40,789 nt of DNA from JADFRG01 sp964590515 (GCA_964590515.1 CAZPZD010000020.1:1-40789), one strand, 5' to 3'. Shown: positions 23,096-32,351, numbered from the stretch's first letter. Notes: generated by a model from the sequence alone, not told the origin. Program-made: numbers and translations.

Positions 23096-25041
23096 GTCGC
23101 CGGCTGGCGGGTGTAGCGGGTGGTAGGCACGATCACCAACACCTGCGCCGGACCGTCCTCGCCAATCTCCATCGGGACCTCGACGGTATTGTTCACCCCA
23201 ACCGGGAGGTACTCGACCGTGGTCGGCTCGCCGAAAGTGATCCAGGCCAGGCGGAAGGTCTGCGGCAGCACGTTTTTCACCCTCACCCACCCTTCGGCGG
23301 TCCAGCCACCGTCGTCCTGCTCGAAGTCGGTGGAGTAGCCGATGGCGGGGATGGAAATGTCGTCCAGCAGCATCCCTTCCCCGTTGACCCCGGCATCTTC
23401 TACATATTCAAACCTCAGAGTCACCTGCTTGCCGGCAAAGGCCGAGAGATCCACGGTTTCCTCGATCCACGCCGATCCCCGAGTAACCCCGGTATAGCCC
23501 CACCCATAGTTGCCGCCGGTGGGATTGCGGTCGGTGCCGTTCGGGGTCTGAACGAATTCCCAGCCCTCGCCATCTTCGGAGGTGAGCAGGTAGACATAAT
23601 CCCAGTCGCGCTCGATGTCGTACCAGGTCCAGTAGGTCAGGGTGATGGGCGCGCTGACGGCGGTGAAATCGAAAGTCTGGGTCAGCCGCATGTCGGCGTG
23701 ATCGGCTTTGTTGGACCAGAAGCTGTACTCGCCGGAGTTGGGCTGGACATTGAGCAATTTGACCTCTTCGGCCCCGTCGAACTCAACCGTCCGCTTGCCC
23801 GGGCAAATCATCCGGATGTAGTTCGGCGCGAACGGGTTGACTTGGCGTTCTTCCGGCCCGGGTCCGCACTCGACCAGGGTGACGGTCTGCCGGGCGGGTC
23901 GAAAATCTGGGAACCCCGAATAGCCAAACCGCCCATCGAGAACGTCGCCGTCGGACAGGTAGTTCGCGATCGCCCAATCCAGCACCGTGCTTTCCACAGT
24001 GACCGGTTCGTCGGTGATCAGATCGATCAGGCCGGACTCGGCGAAGACTGCCTCGATTCCGTCCAGTCCATTTGCAGGGTTGGCGACCAGGGCCTTGGTG
24101 AGGTCTGGGCCGAAACGTTGGTAGAAATACAACGTGAACAGGGAGGCCGCGCCATAATTGGCGATGGAGGACTCTTCTTGATTGGGCCAATCGTTGAGCG
24201 AGGCAACCGGGTCGTCCGTGTAAGCGGTGTGAAAGCCGGCGGTGCCGAGACGATTGAGGTGGACCGCCAGCTCCGAGAGGCCTTCGTTAAGCCAGAGCAC
24301 CTCGTCAATATCGACGTTCCAGAGGATCATGTGTTGGAACTCGTGGGCCAGCACACCGTAAGTGAACTCATCCGCGAGGTCCACGTTATCGGCGTTGAAT
24401 ACGAACATCTCGTGCCCATTCGAGGTGTCCCGAACCAACGGGTGAAGCGAATCGACCGAGGAGAAATAGCCCGCGATGTCGAACCCTAATCGGCGGGCAT
24501 ACAAGACATAGATGTGGGGGTCGCCGTCGATCCCCGGGGTCCACTCACTGCCGAAGAACGATCGATTGGTGGAGTAGATGCCATTCTCGAATCGATCGGC
24601 CAGGGCCTCCAGGTCGCCAAGAAGATACCCAACATCGTCCTGGACCCAGAAATAGGCGTGCTCAGTTACGGTGCGCAAGGTGGCCGCGATTTGGACCTGC
24701 TCGTCGTCGCCGTTGGTGATCCAGAAGGTGTCTCGGGCGCCGGGGAGCCGCGGGCCGGCTGGCGGTTCCAGGCTGTCCGGGATTTCCTGGGTGACGCCCT
24801 TCAACCGGCGGGCCAGGTCTGAAGGGTCCGCGAACGGGATGTCGACGGACCCAAGGGTGTCGAGGGTCTCAGTGTCCGCCAGGATCAGTTCGACGGTCGG
24901 ACTGGGCACCGCGGTCGGCGCGGGCCGAGTGGTCGGAACTCCGGTTGGCCGCGGGGTTGGGCTCGGGGGGACTTCGGGCTGCGGGCTGCAGGCCGCGAGC
25001 GCGGCGAGAGCGAGCAAGCTGGCAAAGATCGAGCGGTTCAT
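23071..25041 (-). CDS. zinc metallopeptidase lipoprotein with immune-inhibitor-A-like C-terminal domain
   Basis: A 656-residue lipoprotein with signal peptide and lipobox LAAC (Cys18), then a Pro/Thr-rich linker (about 20-50). The peptidase domain has the zinc-binding HEFQH (H233, E234, H237) followed by LWLNEGLSE, in which E253 is the probable third ligand. This is the gluzincin-like arrangement also seen near the M30/hyicolysin group. The C-terminal half (about 420-585) resembles the immune inhibitor A/MAM-like beta-sandwich: WTWYDIERDWDYVYLLTS, then LRFEYVEDAGVNGEGMLLDD. The ATG chosen has GGAGG 5 bases upstream. It follows the SLC13 gene by 15 bases and is probably in its operon. Likely a surface protease; substrate unknown. 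Confidence 0.86.
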   Translation of the reverse strand: MNRSIFASLLALAALAACSPQPEVPPSPTPRPTGVPTTRPAPTAVPSPTVELILADTETLDTLGSVDIPFADPSDLARRLKGVTQEIPDSLEPPAGPRLPGARDTFWITNGDDEQVQIAATLRTVTEHAYFWVQDDVGYLLGDLEALADRFENGIYSTNRSFFGSEWTPGIDGDPHIYVLYARRLGFDIAGYFSSVDSLHPLVRDTSNGHEMFVFNADNVDLADEFTYGVLAHEFQHMILWNVDIDEVLWLNEGLSELAVHLNRLGTAGFHTAYTDDPVASLNDWPNQEESSIANYGAASLFTLYFYQRFGPDLTKALVANPANGLDGIEAVFAESGLIDLITDEPVTVESTVLDWAIANYLSDGDVLDGRFGYSGFPDFRPARQTVTLVECGPGPEERQVNPFAPNYIRMICPGKRTVEFDGAEEVKLLNVQPNSGEYSFWSNKADHADMRLTQTFDFTAVSAPITLTYWTWYDIERDWDYVYLLTSEDGEGWEFVQTPNGTDRNPTGGNYGWGYTGVTRGSAWIEETVDLSAFAGKQVTLRFEYVEDAGVNGEGMLLDDISIPAIGYSTDFEQDDGGWTAEGWVRVKNVLPQTFRLAWITFGEPTTVEYLPVGVNNTVEVPMEIGEDGPAQVLVIVPTTRYTRQPATYTLSFSD

Positions 25042-25056
25042 ACGAACCTCCATTCG

Positions 25057-27402
25057 CTAGAGTGGCCAGAATACCGGAAGCACGAGCATTACAACGACCA
25101 GGACCACGGCCGTGAGCGGCAAGCCCACTTTGACAAAGTCCCTAAAACGATAGCCAGCCGGGCCCATGACCAGGCTGTTGGCGGGGTGGGCCACCGGGCT
25201 GAGGAAGGCGGCCGATGTGGCCAGCGCGACGGTCATTGTTACAGAGTGCGGTGAGATTCCAAGTTGGCTTGCGGTTGTGATGGCTACCGGGGCCATCAAT
25301 ACCGCGACCGCCGCGTTGGGCATCACCTGAGAGATCAGGGCGGTCAGCAAGAAGACGCCCGCAACGAGGGCGATCGGCCCCGCCTTCCCGACCGTCCCGA
25401 CCAATTGACCGGCCAGCAATTCTGCCGTGCCGGTCTGCTGCATGGCAATGCCCAGCGGGAGCATCCCTGCGATGAGAAACACTACCCGCCACTCGATATG
25501 TCGGTAAGCCTCTTCCATCGAGAGGCACCCCACCAACACCATCACCGTCGCGCCGACGAGCGCCGCGATCGCGATCGGCACCCAACCCAGGATTGCGCTT
25601 GTCAGCACTCCGAACATCACCAAAGCTGCGACCGGCGCACGCTCGAGCCTAGGCGGTTCCTGGGCATCTTCGGTGAGCACCAGGAAGTCGGGCTCGCCTC
25701 CCAAGACTTTGAGCTTCAGTCGCGAGCCGTAAAGCAGCAGTGCGTCTCCGAATCGAAGCGGGAGGTCTCTCAGATTCGAGCGACGCGGGGTCCCGCCGCG
25801 CCAGATGGCCACGACGCTCAGGCCGTATTTTTCTCGGAAGTGCAGCTCGCGCAGCGTCTCGCCTGCCAGGGTGGATTGGGGAGAGAGCACCACCCCGGAA
25901 AGACCGACCAGCTCTGACTCCAGCTCCGTCAGGTCGATGGGTGTCTCCCGGTCTATGACCAACTCCCGCAACCCTTGGAGCAGTTCCAGGTCTTCCGGCC
26001 GGCCCTCCACTAGCAATTGATCCCCGGCTTCCAACCGGTCCTCCGGGTGGGGGGCGAGCTGGGTCATCCCGTCTCGACGGATACCCAAGACTGAAATCCC
26101 AAACGCGTCACCCAGCCGGCTCTCCGCCAGGGTCTGTCCTGCCAAGATGGACTCGGAGGGGATGTGCAAGGACAACAGTCGCTCGCGCAGCTGATAGCTC
26201 GCTTCGGCCTCCGCCGGAGAAAGTTGCAAGACCGAGTCAAAGTCCGGAACTTCAGACAGAAACTGCACCTGGATCCGGGTGGCGTGGATCAATAAGGCGT
26301 CGCGGGCCTGCAGCGGCCGCCCTTGCAGCTCGGACCGGCTCGGCTGGCCGTCGTGGCGGATCGCCAGGATGTTAACTCCGAACTGGTGACGAAACCCGAT
26401 CTGGGCGAGAGACTGCCCAACCAGGGCCGAGTTTGCCGCGATCTGGAGCTCGACAAGTTCGGACTCGCCTGACACCAGCTCATTGAGATCCACTTGCCGA
26501 TCGTCACGCTGAAAGTTCTCGGTCGCTTGCAGTTGCTCCAGCCGATCGAGCTGCCCCTCGACGATCAATCGATCGTTGGCCTGGAGTAAGGTCCCAGGGC
26601 TGGGCGCCAGCTGCCGGTCATGAGGGCGCAGGATCGCCAGGACATTGATTCCCAACGCGGCCCCCAGCCGGCTGGCCGCCAGAGTGCGCCCTGTAAGCAA
26701 CGAGCCGGGCGGCAGGCGCAGTGCGGCCATCCGTTCCCGGTAGCCGAAGATCTGACCGAGATCGGCCCGGGCCGATTCCTTGGTAATGTCTCGCTCGGGC
26801 AGCAGGTGCCTGCCGACCAACACCATGAACGCGACTCCGGCCAGCAGCACTGCCACGCCGACCGGGGTGTAGTCGAAGAAACCGAAGCGGGTCAGCCCGT
26901 AATCGGCCAGTACGTCATTGACCAGGATGTTTGGCGGGGTCCCAATCAACGTGGTCACCCCGCCTAACAGCGCCCCGAAGGCCAATGGCATCAGGAGGCG
27001 AGATGGATTGCGTCCGGTTCGGCGGGCAAGATCCATGACGACCGGCAGGAGCAGTGCGGCAACTCCCACGTTGTTCAGGACCGAGGACATCAAACCGGCG
27101 GTGAGCATGATTGCGGCGACCAGTCGAGCCTCCCCCCGACCGGCCACCCTCAGCACCTGGCGGCCGATGAGATTCGCGATGCCGGTGCGGGTGAGGCCAC
27201 CGCTCAGAATGAACACCGCCCACACCGTAACAACCGCCGGGCTGCTAAAGCCGGAAAGGGCCTGGACCGGATCGACGAGTTTGGTCAGCGCGAGGGAGCC
27301 CAGCACCAACAACGCCACCACGTCCATCCGTACCCTCTCGCTGACCAACAAGACCAGCGCGCCGATCAGGATGACCAGCACCAGGCCCATCTCAGGCGTC
27401 AA
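25057..27402 (-). CDS. SLC13/DASS-family permease with four RCK_C (TrkA-C) domains
   Basis: A 781-residue divalent anion/Na+ symporter-type permease. The transmembrane halves are about residues 5-200 and 590-781. They carry the duplicated SLC13 hallmarks SVLNNVGVAALLLPV and TLIGTPPNILVND in the first half and QVMPNAAVAVLMAPV in the second. Between them lie four regulatory RCK_C domains (about 224-293, 314-384, 406-477, 500-570); most relatives have two. Domains 1 and 3 resemble each other, as do 2 and 4, which indicates duplication of a two-domain cassette. The TTG start gives MTPE, the common N-terminus of the family, and has GAGG 8 bases upstream; an ATG four codons later is possible. The substrate may be sulfate, dicarboxylate or another anion. 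Confidence 0.9.
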   Translation of the reverse strand: MTPEMGLVLVILIGALVLLVSERVRMDVVALLVLGSLALTKLVDPVQALSGFSSPAVVTVWAVFILSGGLTRTGIANLIGRQVLRVAGRGEARLVAAIMLTAGLMSSVLNNVGVAALLLPVVMDLARRTGRNPSRLLMPLAFGALLGGVTTLIGTPPNILVNDVLADYGLTRFGFFDYTPVGVAVLLAGVAFMVLVGRHLLPERDITKESARADLGQIFGYRERMAALRLPPGSLLTGRTLAASRLGAALGINVLAILRPHDRQLAPSPGTLLQANDRLIVEGQLDRLEQLQATENFQRDDRQVDLNELVSGESELVELQIAANSALVGQSLAQIGFRHQFGVNILAIRHDGQPSRSELQGRPLQARDALLIHATRIQVQFLSEVPDFDSVLQLSPAEAEASYQLRERLLSLHIPSESILAGQTLAESRLGDAFGISVLGIRRDGMTQLAPHPEDRLEAGDQLLVEGRPEDLELLQGLRELVIDRETPIDLTELESELVGLSGVVLSPQSTLAGETLRELHFREKYGLSVVAIWRGGTPRRSNLRDLPLRFGDALLLYGSRLKLKVLGGEPDFLVLTEDAQEPPRLERAPVAALVMFGVLTSAILGWVPIAIAALVGATVMVLVGCLSMEEAYRHIEWRVVFLIAGMLPLGIAMQQTGTAELLAGQLVGTVGKAGPIALVAGVFLLTALISQVMPNAAVAVLMAPVAITTASQLGISPHSVTMTVALATSAAFLSPVAHPANSLVMGPAGYRFRDFVKVGLPLTAVVLVVVMLVLPVFWPL

Positions 27403-27517
27403 GCCGTTCGCCTCGCTTGGAGCGGTCGTTGGATTGGGATTCGAGGGTAGCTCGAGCCTGCGGGTGGAGGTCCTGGGGGGTGGGTGCTGCCTGGGCGGCC
27501 GGCACGATCCAATCGAC

Positions 27518-28420
27518 TTAAGTGGTCGCCATGTGATCGGCGAGCAGTTGCCTTGCGGTCTCGACCACGTGCTGGGTGACCGCCCGGGCGTCTTCTCCGA
27601 TCGCCCGAATTGGCCGGCCGAAGCTCAGGCGGGCCGATACTGCGGGCCGGAGCGGCAACACCATCTGCTGGAGGACCTGGATTATCTCAGCCAGCTTCTG
27701 CCGCTCCCGCGGCTCGCTGCGCAAGCGGGTCACCGGATTGCGCCAGCTTTGGCGGGCGATCACACCACTCACGATCGCCGGGACCACCTTGGCTTGCGGT
27801 ACGGCCCGGGCGATGATTCCCAGGCTGGCAGACCATTCGGCCAGCGACTCGTCCGCGCCGGGCAGCAACTCGGGATCCGGCTCAACGACGCCGCGCGGAA
27901 AGATCAGTAGCGAGCCTCCCTCCCGAAGATGCCGGATGGACGAGCGAACGACTTCCATCCGCTGATAGGAGTTTTCATGCGCGGTGTAAATGAAGTGCCG
28001 GGCAGTGTTTGGCAGTCCTCGGAAGAAGGGAAGCGAGCTGACCACGACCTTGAGATCAGTCCGCGGCAGGCTGGCTGCGATCGCCAGAACATCGGCCGCC
28101 CCCGGATGATTGGCCGCCACCAACAAAGGCCCCTTGCGCGGGACCGATTCGCCGCCATCGACCTCAAGCCGGGTGATGAAGCGGGAGAGCACGATGCGGG
28201 CGGCCTCCGGGAAGCTGAGCTGGCCGGCGGCCTGATCGAAGCGATCGACGATCTGAACAAAGCGGCGGACGGGCGCCCAGACCAGCGGATTCAACACATG
28301 CCGCAGGCGGGTGTCCGGGGTGAGCCCCAAGGCAGTGTAGATCTCCACGGTAATCGCCCGTCTCAATTCGCGCAAGTTGGCACGGGTAAATGGGCCGGGG
28401 ACGGTTGTGATTTGCCTCAT
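27518..28420 (-). CDS. PlsC-like lysophospholipid acyltransferase family protein
   Basis: A 300-residue acyltransferase of the 1-acylglycerol-3-phosphate acyltransferase superfamily, which adds acyl chains to lysophospholipids. The catalytic HX4D motif appears as NHPGAAD (about 107-113), and the second block as LLIFPRGVVEPDPE (about 172-185). Membrane association is likely, although no strong transmembrane helix is evident. A perfect TATAAT lies 17 bases before the ATG, sharing bases with the divergent SDR promoter. The 115 bases between its stop and the SLC13 start contain no recognised element, so the two may be one transcript. Natural acyl acceptor unknown. Confidence 0.85.
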   Translation of the reverse strand: MRQITTVPGPFTRANLRELRRAITVEIYTALGLTPDTRLRHVLNPLVWAPVRRFVQIVDRFDQAAGQLSFPEAARIVLSRFITRLEVDGGESVPRKGPLLVAANHPGAADVLAIAASLPRTDLKVVVSSLPFFRGLPNTARHFIYTAHENSYQRMEVVRSSIRHLREGGSLLIFPRGVVEPDPELLPGADESLAEWSASLGIIARAVPQAKVVPAIVSGVIARQSWRNPVTRLRSEPRERQKLAEIIQVLQQMVLPLRPAVSARLSFGRPIRAIGEDARAVTQHVVETARQLLADHMATT

Positions 28421-28437
28421 ATCAGCACTGGGACTCC

Positions 28438-28445
28438 ATTATAGT
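28438..28445. promoter_or_regulatory. overlapping divergent -10 elements
   Basis: ATTATAGT reads as TATAAT on the minus strand (28443-28438), serving the acyltransferase, and as TATAGT on the plus strand (28440-28445), serving the SDR. The two hexamers share four base pairs, so polymerase bound in one direction should exclude the other. Confidence 0.55.
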
Positions 28446-28481
28446 CTGATGCAGAATACTCCCCAGCAGGACGGAGGAAGC

Positions 28482-29252
28482 ATGAACATCGACCTGACAG
28501 ACCAAGTGGCGGTGGTCACCGGCGCCTCGCGCGGAATCGGGAAAGCGATCGCGGCGGGGCTGGCGGCCGCCGGAGCGAAGGTGGTGCTTGCCAGCCGCAA
28601 ACAAGCCGGAGTCGATCAGGCGGCCGCCGAAATCACGGCCGCCGGAGGAACGGCGCTGGCGATCGCTGCGCATGTCGGTGAGGAACAAGCGGTGGAGAAC
28701 CTGGTGGAAAAGAGCATTGCGGCCTTCGGGCGGATCGATATTGCGGTCAGCAACGCCGGAACCAATCCGCACTTTGCGCCGACGCTGCAGGCGACTACCG
28801 CCTTGTGGGACAAGATCATGGAGGTTAACCTGCGAGCAGCCTTCCTGCTCAGTCGGGCGGTGGCCCCGATCATGGAGCGCCAGGGTGGTGGACGCATCAT
28901 CTTCATAGCCTCGATTGCCGGGATTCGCCCTGCCGAAGATCTTGGAATTTACAGCGTATCCAAGGCCGGCTTGATCATGCTGACCCGGGTGCTGGCCAAC
29001 GAACTCGGCCCGGCCAAGATCCGGGTCAACGCGATCGCCCCGGGCACGATCGACACCCGCTTCAGCCAGGTGCTGGTCGAATCCCCGGAGATCGTCGAGC
29101 GGATCGTTTCCCGCACCCCGCTCGGTTATGTTGGCCAGCCGCAAGACGTCGTGGGGACTGCCCTGTTCTTAGCCTCGAACCTAGCGGACTATGTGAACGG
29201 GGCCGTGATCACCGTGGACGGAGGCGCAAGCTCGCACGGCGAGCTGGCATAG
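28482..29252 (+). CDS. short-chain dehydrogenase/reductase (classical SDR)
   Basis: A 256-residue classical SDR, an NAD(P)H-dependent alcohol/ketone oxidoreductase. It has TGASRGIG (about 14-21) for the cofactor, the SNAGTN motif (about 90-95), and a catalytic Ser in FIASIAGIR (about 139-147). The YSVSK pair (about 157-161) and the C-terminal VNGAVITVDGGAS complete it. The basic residue after the glycine-rich loop (SRKQ) favours NADP. The ATG was chosen because GGAGGA lies 3-4 bases before it; the open upstream codons run through the promoter region. It could be a FabG-like ketoacyl-ACP reductase, or it could act on a sugar or alcohol; the sequence alone does not say. Confidence 0.9.
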   Translation: MNIDLTDQVAVVTGASRGIGKAIAAGLAAAGAKVVLASRKQAGVDQAAAEITAAGGTALAIAAHVGEEQAVENLVEKSIAAFGRIDIAVSNAGTNPHFAPTLQATTALWDKIMEVNLRAAFLLSRAVAPIMERQGGGRIIFIASIAGIRPAEDLGIYSVSKAGLIMLTRVLANELGPAKIRVNAIAPGTIDTRFSQVLVESPEIVERIVSRTPLGYVGQPQDVVGTALFLASNLADYVNGAVITVDGGASSHGELA

Positions 29253-29359
29253 TGGCTCCCGATCGGGACCCGCTACTTCCAGGCCCCCAAAATCACCGCC
29301 ATGGCCACGATTGTTCTCCGTCGTCTTGCAAAACCCTCAGGAATGGGCGCGGTCGCGCC

Positions 29360-31537
29360 TCAGTCGCCAATCACCGGCTCAAGCTCCGACCAGGTCCGGG
29401 CCCCGTTGGTTGTACGTACCAGGGCGATCGCCTGCGCGGATCGGGCCACCGCCCAGCCCAGCTCCTCGTTCACAAAGCTGAACTGACCGTCCCAGCTGAC
29501 CGTCTTGATCAGCCTCCAGGTTTGGCCCTCGTTTTCCGTCTTGTGGATTTCGCGGGAGAGGGCCCAGCCAGTCGTGTCGTTGAGCAGCAGGAGGGCGCCG
29601 CCCGGATAGGCACTGATCCGCCAGGTCCGACCGGCGTCTTCGGTCGCGTACAGGAAACTCACCAAGCCCCCCGACTGGCGCCGACATTCGACGATCAAGG
29701 CGCCGCGAGTTGCTGAACGCAGATTCGGCGATTGGGTGCGGCAGAGCGAGTAGGTCTCGGAGAAGGGCGCCTGGCCGGCCGGTGGGCTGAGCTCCAATTG
29801 CTGCCAGGTGCTTCCTCCATCGGAAGTCTGGTCGACGAAAATCCCCCCTGCCAGTTCGAACGGGCATTCGTTGGTCATCCAGCCGACGGCCGGGTCTGCG
29901 AATGCGATCGCGGTCTTGCCGCAGGAGGAGAGCGTATCGGGAGGGATTTGAATCGGGTCCCAGGTGAGCCCGCCATCCGTAGTTCGGATCAGGGTGTACC
30001 CGCGCTGTCCCGCGCCGACCGCGAAGGGTACGAGGATCCAACCGTGGTCCTCATCGATGAACCGGACGAGCGGCGGACCCTCATTGATATCCATTGGGGC
30101 GCGAAGGGTCGCGGACTGCCAACGAGACCCGTCCGTCGTCCACCATGGATTCAGCGCATCGAGAGTCTCCGGCCCTCCAACGAACTGCTGGGGGAAGTAC
30201 ACGACCCAGGCGATGTAGGGATCCAGGAAGAACCCGGCCGCCGACCGCTTCGCTTCCCCGAGAGCGAAGGACCGCTCCGGCGGGGTTACGTCGATCCAGG
30301 TCGCTCCAGCGTCTTGGGTGCGGAGGACATGGGGCTCACCTTCGGTGAGCGCCCACCCCATGGTGCCGGTCTGCATGTGAATCTCGCCCAAGATCACCGG
30401 CCTGCCGGGGGCGAAACGGGCAATCGTCTCGAACTCCGGCGCGATCGTGGCCGCCACCGCCGGCGGCGGAGTCAGTCCCCAGAGCCGGACTGTGCCGTCG
30501 AGCGATCCGGAGGCAAGCCGGGTTCCGTCTGGCGAGAAGGCCACGCTAATCACCGGACCGGCGTGACCCTCCAGGCTGGTCAGCCGAGCCCCATCCTGCA
30601 CGCTCCAGACCCGGATCGTCTGATCCGAGCCGGCGGAAGCCAGCAGCCGACCGTCCGCAGAAAAAGCGATCCCGCCGACCGATCCAACGTGTCCGACCAG
30701 GGTGTGAAGCAGCGTTCCGGTCCCGGCCGCCCACAGGCGGACGGCGCCGTCCGCTGACGCCACTCCCAAGGTGACGCCATCCGGTGAGAATGCCACGCTG
30801 CGGACTCCGACCGATTCGTTTCTCAGCTCCAATATCTGACTTCCGTCGCTCATCCGCCACAGGCGAATCGTGCCGTCGAGCGACCCCGAGGCGAGGATTT
30901 CTCCATCAGGCGAGAAGCCGACGCTGGTAACCGGCTGGGTATGGCCGAGCAAGGCACTCGACTCTGCACCCAGGTCAACCCGCCAGAGTCGGACCGTCGT
31001 GTCATCCGATCCGGAGGCGGCCAGCAGTCCATCGGGTGCAATAGCAACGCTGTTGATCCAGTTGGTGTGGCCGGTCATCGTGTGCAGCCGGTTGCCGCCG
31101 GCCAAATCCCAGATCGTTACAGTGTCCTGTTCGGAGTCAGGCAAGTCCCGGCCGCCGGTGATCAAGAGGACGCCGTCGGACGAGAACGCGAGACTGAGCG
31201 GGGTCACGCCACTGTCGAAGCGCTGCTGCTTGATGAGGGTCGCGACCTCAAAGATGCCGACTCCGTGGATGGTGGTCAGAGCCAGGCTGAGACCATCCGG
31301 GGCCCAGGCCAGTTCGCCGGTTAGATCGCCGTCGAGAACCCCGATCTGAATTAGACCAACCGCACTGTCCGGTGCGATCGCGCCGGTTTCTCCCGCTTGG
31401 GTTGGGACCGGCGACGACGAGGGTGCTGCCGTGGGAGCCTCGACCGGGAAGGGCGTGGGGGCAGAGTCCGGCAGTAACTGGCAGGCCGTCGCACCAATCA
31501 GGATGAGCCCGGCGCCAAGCCGTTTTGAGATCCGCAT
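29360..31537 (-). CDS. lipoprotein with seven-bladed WD40 propeller plus BNR/YCF48-like propeller
   Basis: A 725-residue predicted lipoprotein, with signal peptide ending at lipobox Cys19 (IGATAC) and a Pro/Thr-rich linker. The first half holds seven WD40 blades, from LTGELAWAPDG to VISVAFSPDG...VRLWGL, each with the S.AFSPDG turn and terminal LW or IW pair, enough for one complete propeller. The second half holds repeats of the BNR/YCF48 type (HVLRTQDAGATWIDV, TLIRTTDGGLTWDPI, LYATEDAGRTWRIS, LVRTTNGARTWSEL), indicating a second propeller. Only 12 bases separate its ATG from the scaffold gap, so its promoter is not visible. It is probably an extracellular binding scaffold with no enzymatic residues seen. 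Its 3' end is convergent with the SDR gene. Confidence 0.88.
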   Translation of the reverse strand: MRISKRLGAGLILIGATACQLLPDSAPTPFPVEAPTAAPSSSPVPTQAGETGAIAPDSAVGLIQIGVLDGDLTGELAWAPDGLSLALTTIHGVGIFEVATLIKQQRFDSGVTPLSLAFSSDGVLLITGGRDLPDSEQDTVTIWDLAGGNRLHTMTGHTNWINSVAIAPDGLLAASGSDDTTVRLWRVDLGAESSALLGHTQPVTSVGFSPDGEILASGSLDGTIRLWRMSDGSQILELRNESVGVRSVAFSPDGVTLGVASADGAVRLWAAGTGTLLHTLVGHVGSVGGIAFSADGRLLASAGSDQTIRVWSVQDGARLTSLEGHAGPVISVAFSPDGTRLASGSLDGTVRLWGLTPPPAVAATIAPEFETIARFAPGRPVILGEIHMQTGTMGWALTEGEPHVLRTQDAGATWIDVTPPERSFALGEAKRSAAGFFLDPYIAWVVYFPQQFVGGPETLDALNPWWTTDGSRWQSATLRAPMDINEGPPLVRFIDEDHGWILVPFAVGAGQRGYTLIRTTDGGLTWDPIQIPPDTLSSCGKTAIAFADPAVGWMTNECPFELAGGIFVDQTSDGGSTWQQLELSPPAGQAPFSETYSLCRTQSPNLRSATRGALIVECRRQSGGLVSFLYATEDAGRTWRISAYPGGALLLLNDTTGWALSREIHKTENEGQTWRLIKTVSWDGQFSFVNEELGWAVARSAQAIALVRTTNGARTWSELEPVIGD

Positions 31538-31549
31538 CTGGGCTGGTTC

Positions 31550-31649
31550 NNNNNNNNNNNNNNNNNNNNNNNNNNNNNNNNNNNNNNNNNNNNNNNNNNN
31601 NNNNNNNNNNNNNNNNNNNNNNNNNNNNNNNNNNNNNNNNNNNNNNNNN
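31550..31649. other. scaffold gap (100 Ns)
   Basis: Exactly 100 undetermined bases, the conventional size for a gap of unknown length. The true distance, and even the order, between the WD40 gene and the aldo/keto reductase is therefore uncertain. Genes may be missing. Confidence 0.99.
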
Positions 31650-32312
31650 GGATACCGCCACATTGATACCGCCGAGATTTACGCGAACGAGCAGCCGGTC
31701 GGACGGGCGATCGCCGATTCAGAGGTGGACCGTACCGAAATCTTTCTGGTCACAAAGGTCTGGACCGACCATCTCGGCTTCACTGAAGTGCTGCGGGCAG
31801 CCCAGGGCAGTCTGAAGCGGCTGGGCCTGGATCAGATTGACCTGTACCTCGTGCACTGGCCCAGTGCGAGTATGCCGGTTGTCGACACCATGCGGGCCAT
31901 GAATGAACTGGTCGAGGGAGAACAGATCGGCCGAGTCGGCGTCAGCAATTTCAGCATCGAGCAGTTTGAGCAGGCCCAGTCCGCCTCTTCTGTGAAACTC
32001 TTCACAAATCAAGTACCGTTCGCGATCGGCGGTTCGGATCGCGAAATGCTTGCCTACTGTCAGCAGAACGACATTCTGCTTACGGCCTACAGTCCACTCG
32101 ACAGGGGGCGGCTGGCCAGAAGCCGGGTCCTGAAGGCGGTTGGCGACCGGTATGGCAAGACCGCCGCCCAGGTGGCCTTGCGTTGGAGCATCCAGCAGGA
32201 GAAAGTAGTCGCCATCCCTAAGTCTGCCAGCCCCGAGCGCCAGCGTGAGAACCTGGGAGTTTTCGACTTCGAGTTGACGGCTGCTGACCTGGCAGAGCTG
32301 GGCACGGCGTGA
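31650..32312 (+). CDS. aldo/keto reductase, 5' end lost in the gap
   Basis: The visible 220 residues begin in mid-protein with GYRHIDTAEIYANE and end at a normal C-terminus. About 50 N-terminal residues are missing. The AKR tetrad is present: Asp and Tyr in DTAEIY, Lys in VTKVW and His in LVHWP. AIPKSASPERQRENLGVFDFEL near the end is the cofactor-binding loop. It resembles the 2,5-diketo-D-gluconate reductase branch (NADPH-dependent carbonyl reduction). Base composition looks slightly less GC-rich than its neighbours, but this was not calculated. The truncation is an assembly effect, not a mutation. Confidence 0.9.
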   Translation, partial: GYRHIDTAEIYANEQPVGRAIADSEVDRTEIFLVTKVWTDHLGFTEVLRAAQGSLKRLGLDQIDLYLVHWPSASMPVVDTMRAMNELVEGEQIGRVGVSNFSIEQFEQAQSASSVKLFTNQVPFAIGGSDREMLAYCQQNDILLTAYSPLDRGRLARSRVLKAVGDRYGKTAAQVALRWSIQQEKVVAIPKSASPERQRENLGVFDFELTAADLAELGTA

Positions 32313-32351
32313 TCCCTAGCCAAAGCGATCCGTACTCCAGTCGGAGGCCGT

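Noticed and set aside
23035..24489. A 484-codon open frame opposite the metallopeptidase gene
   Set aside because: It is an antisense shadow of a well-supported gene with HEFQH motif, signal peptide and ribosome site. The shadow product has no known domain.
29261..29272. Palindrome TCCCGATCGGGA after the SDR gene, considered as terminator or operator
   Set aside because: The stem is only six bases with no loop and no T-run, and GATCGG-like words are frequent in this GC-rich window.
31550..31663. Continuous coding through the gap joining the WD40 or aldo/keto reductase frames
   Set aside because: The apparent frames are produced only by undetermined bases. Nothing can be inferred across the gap.
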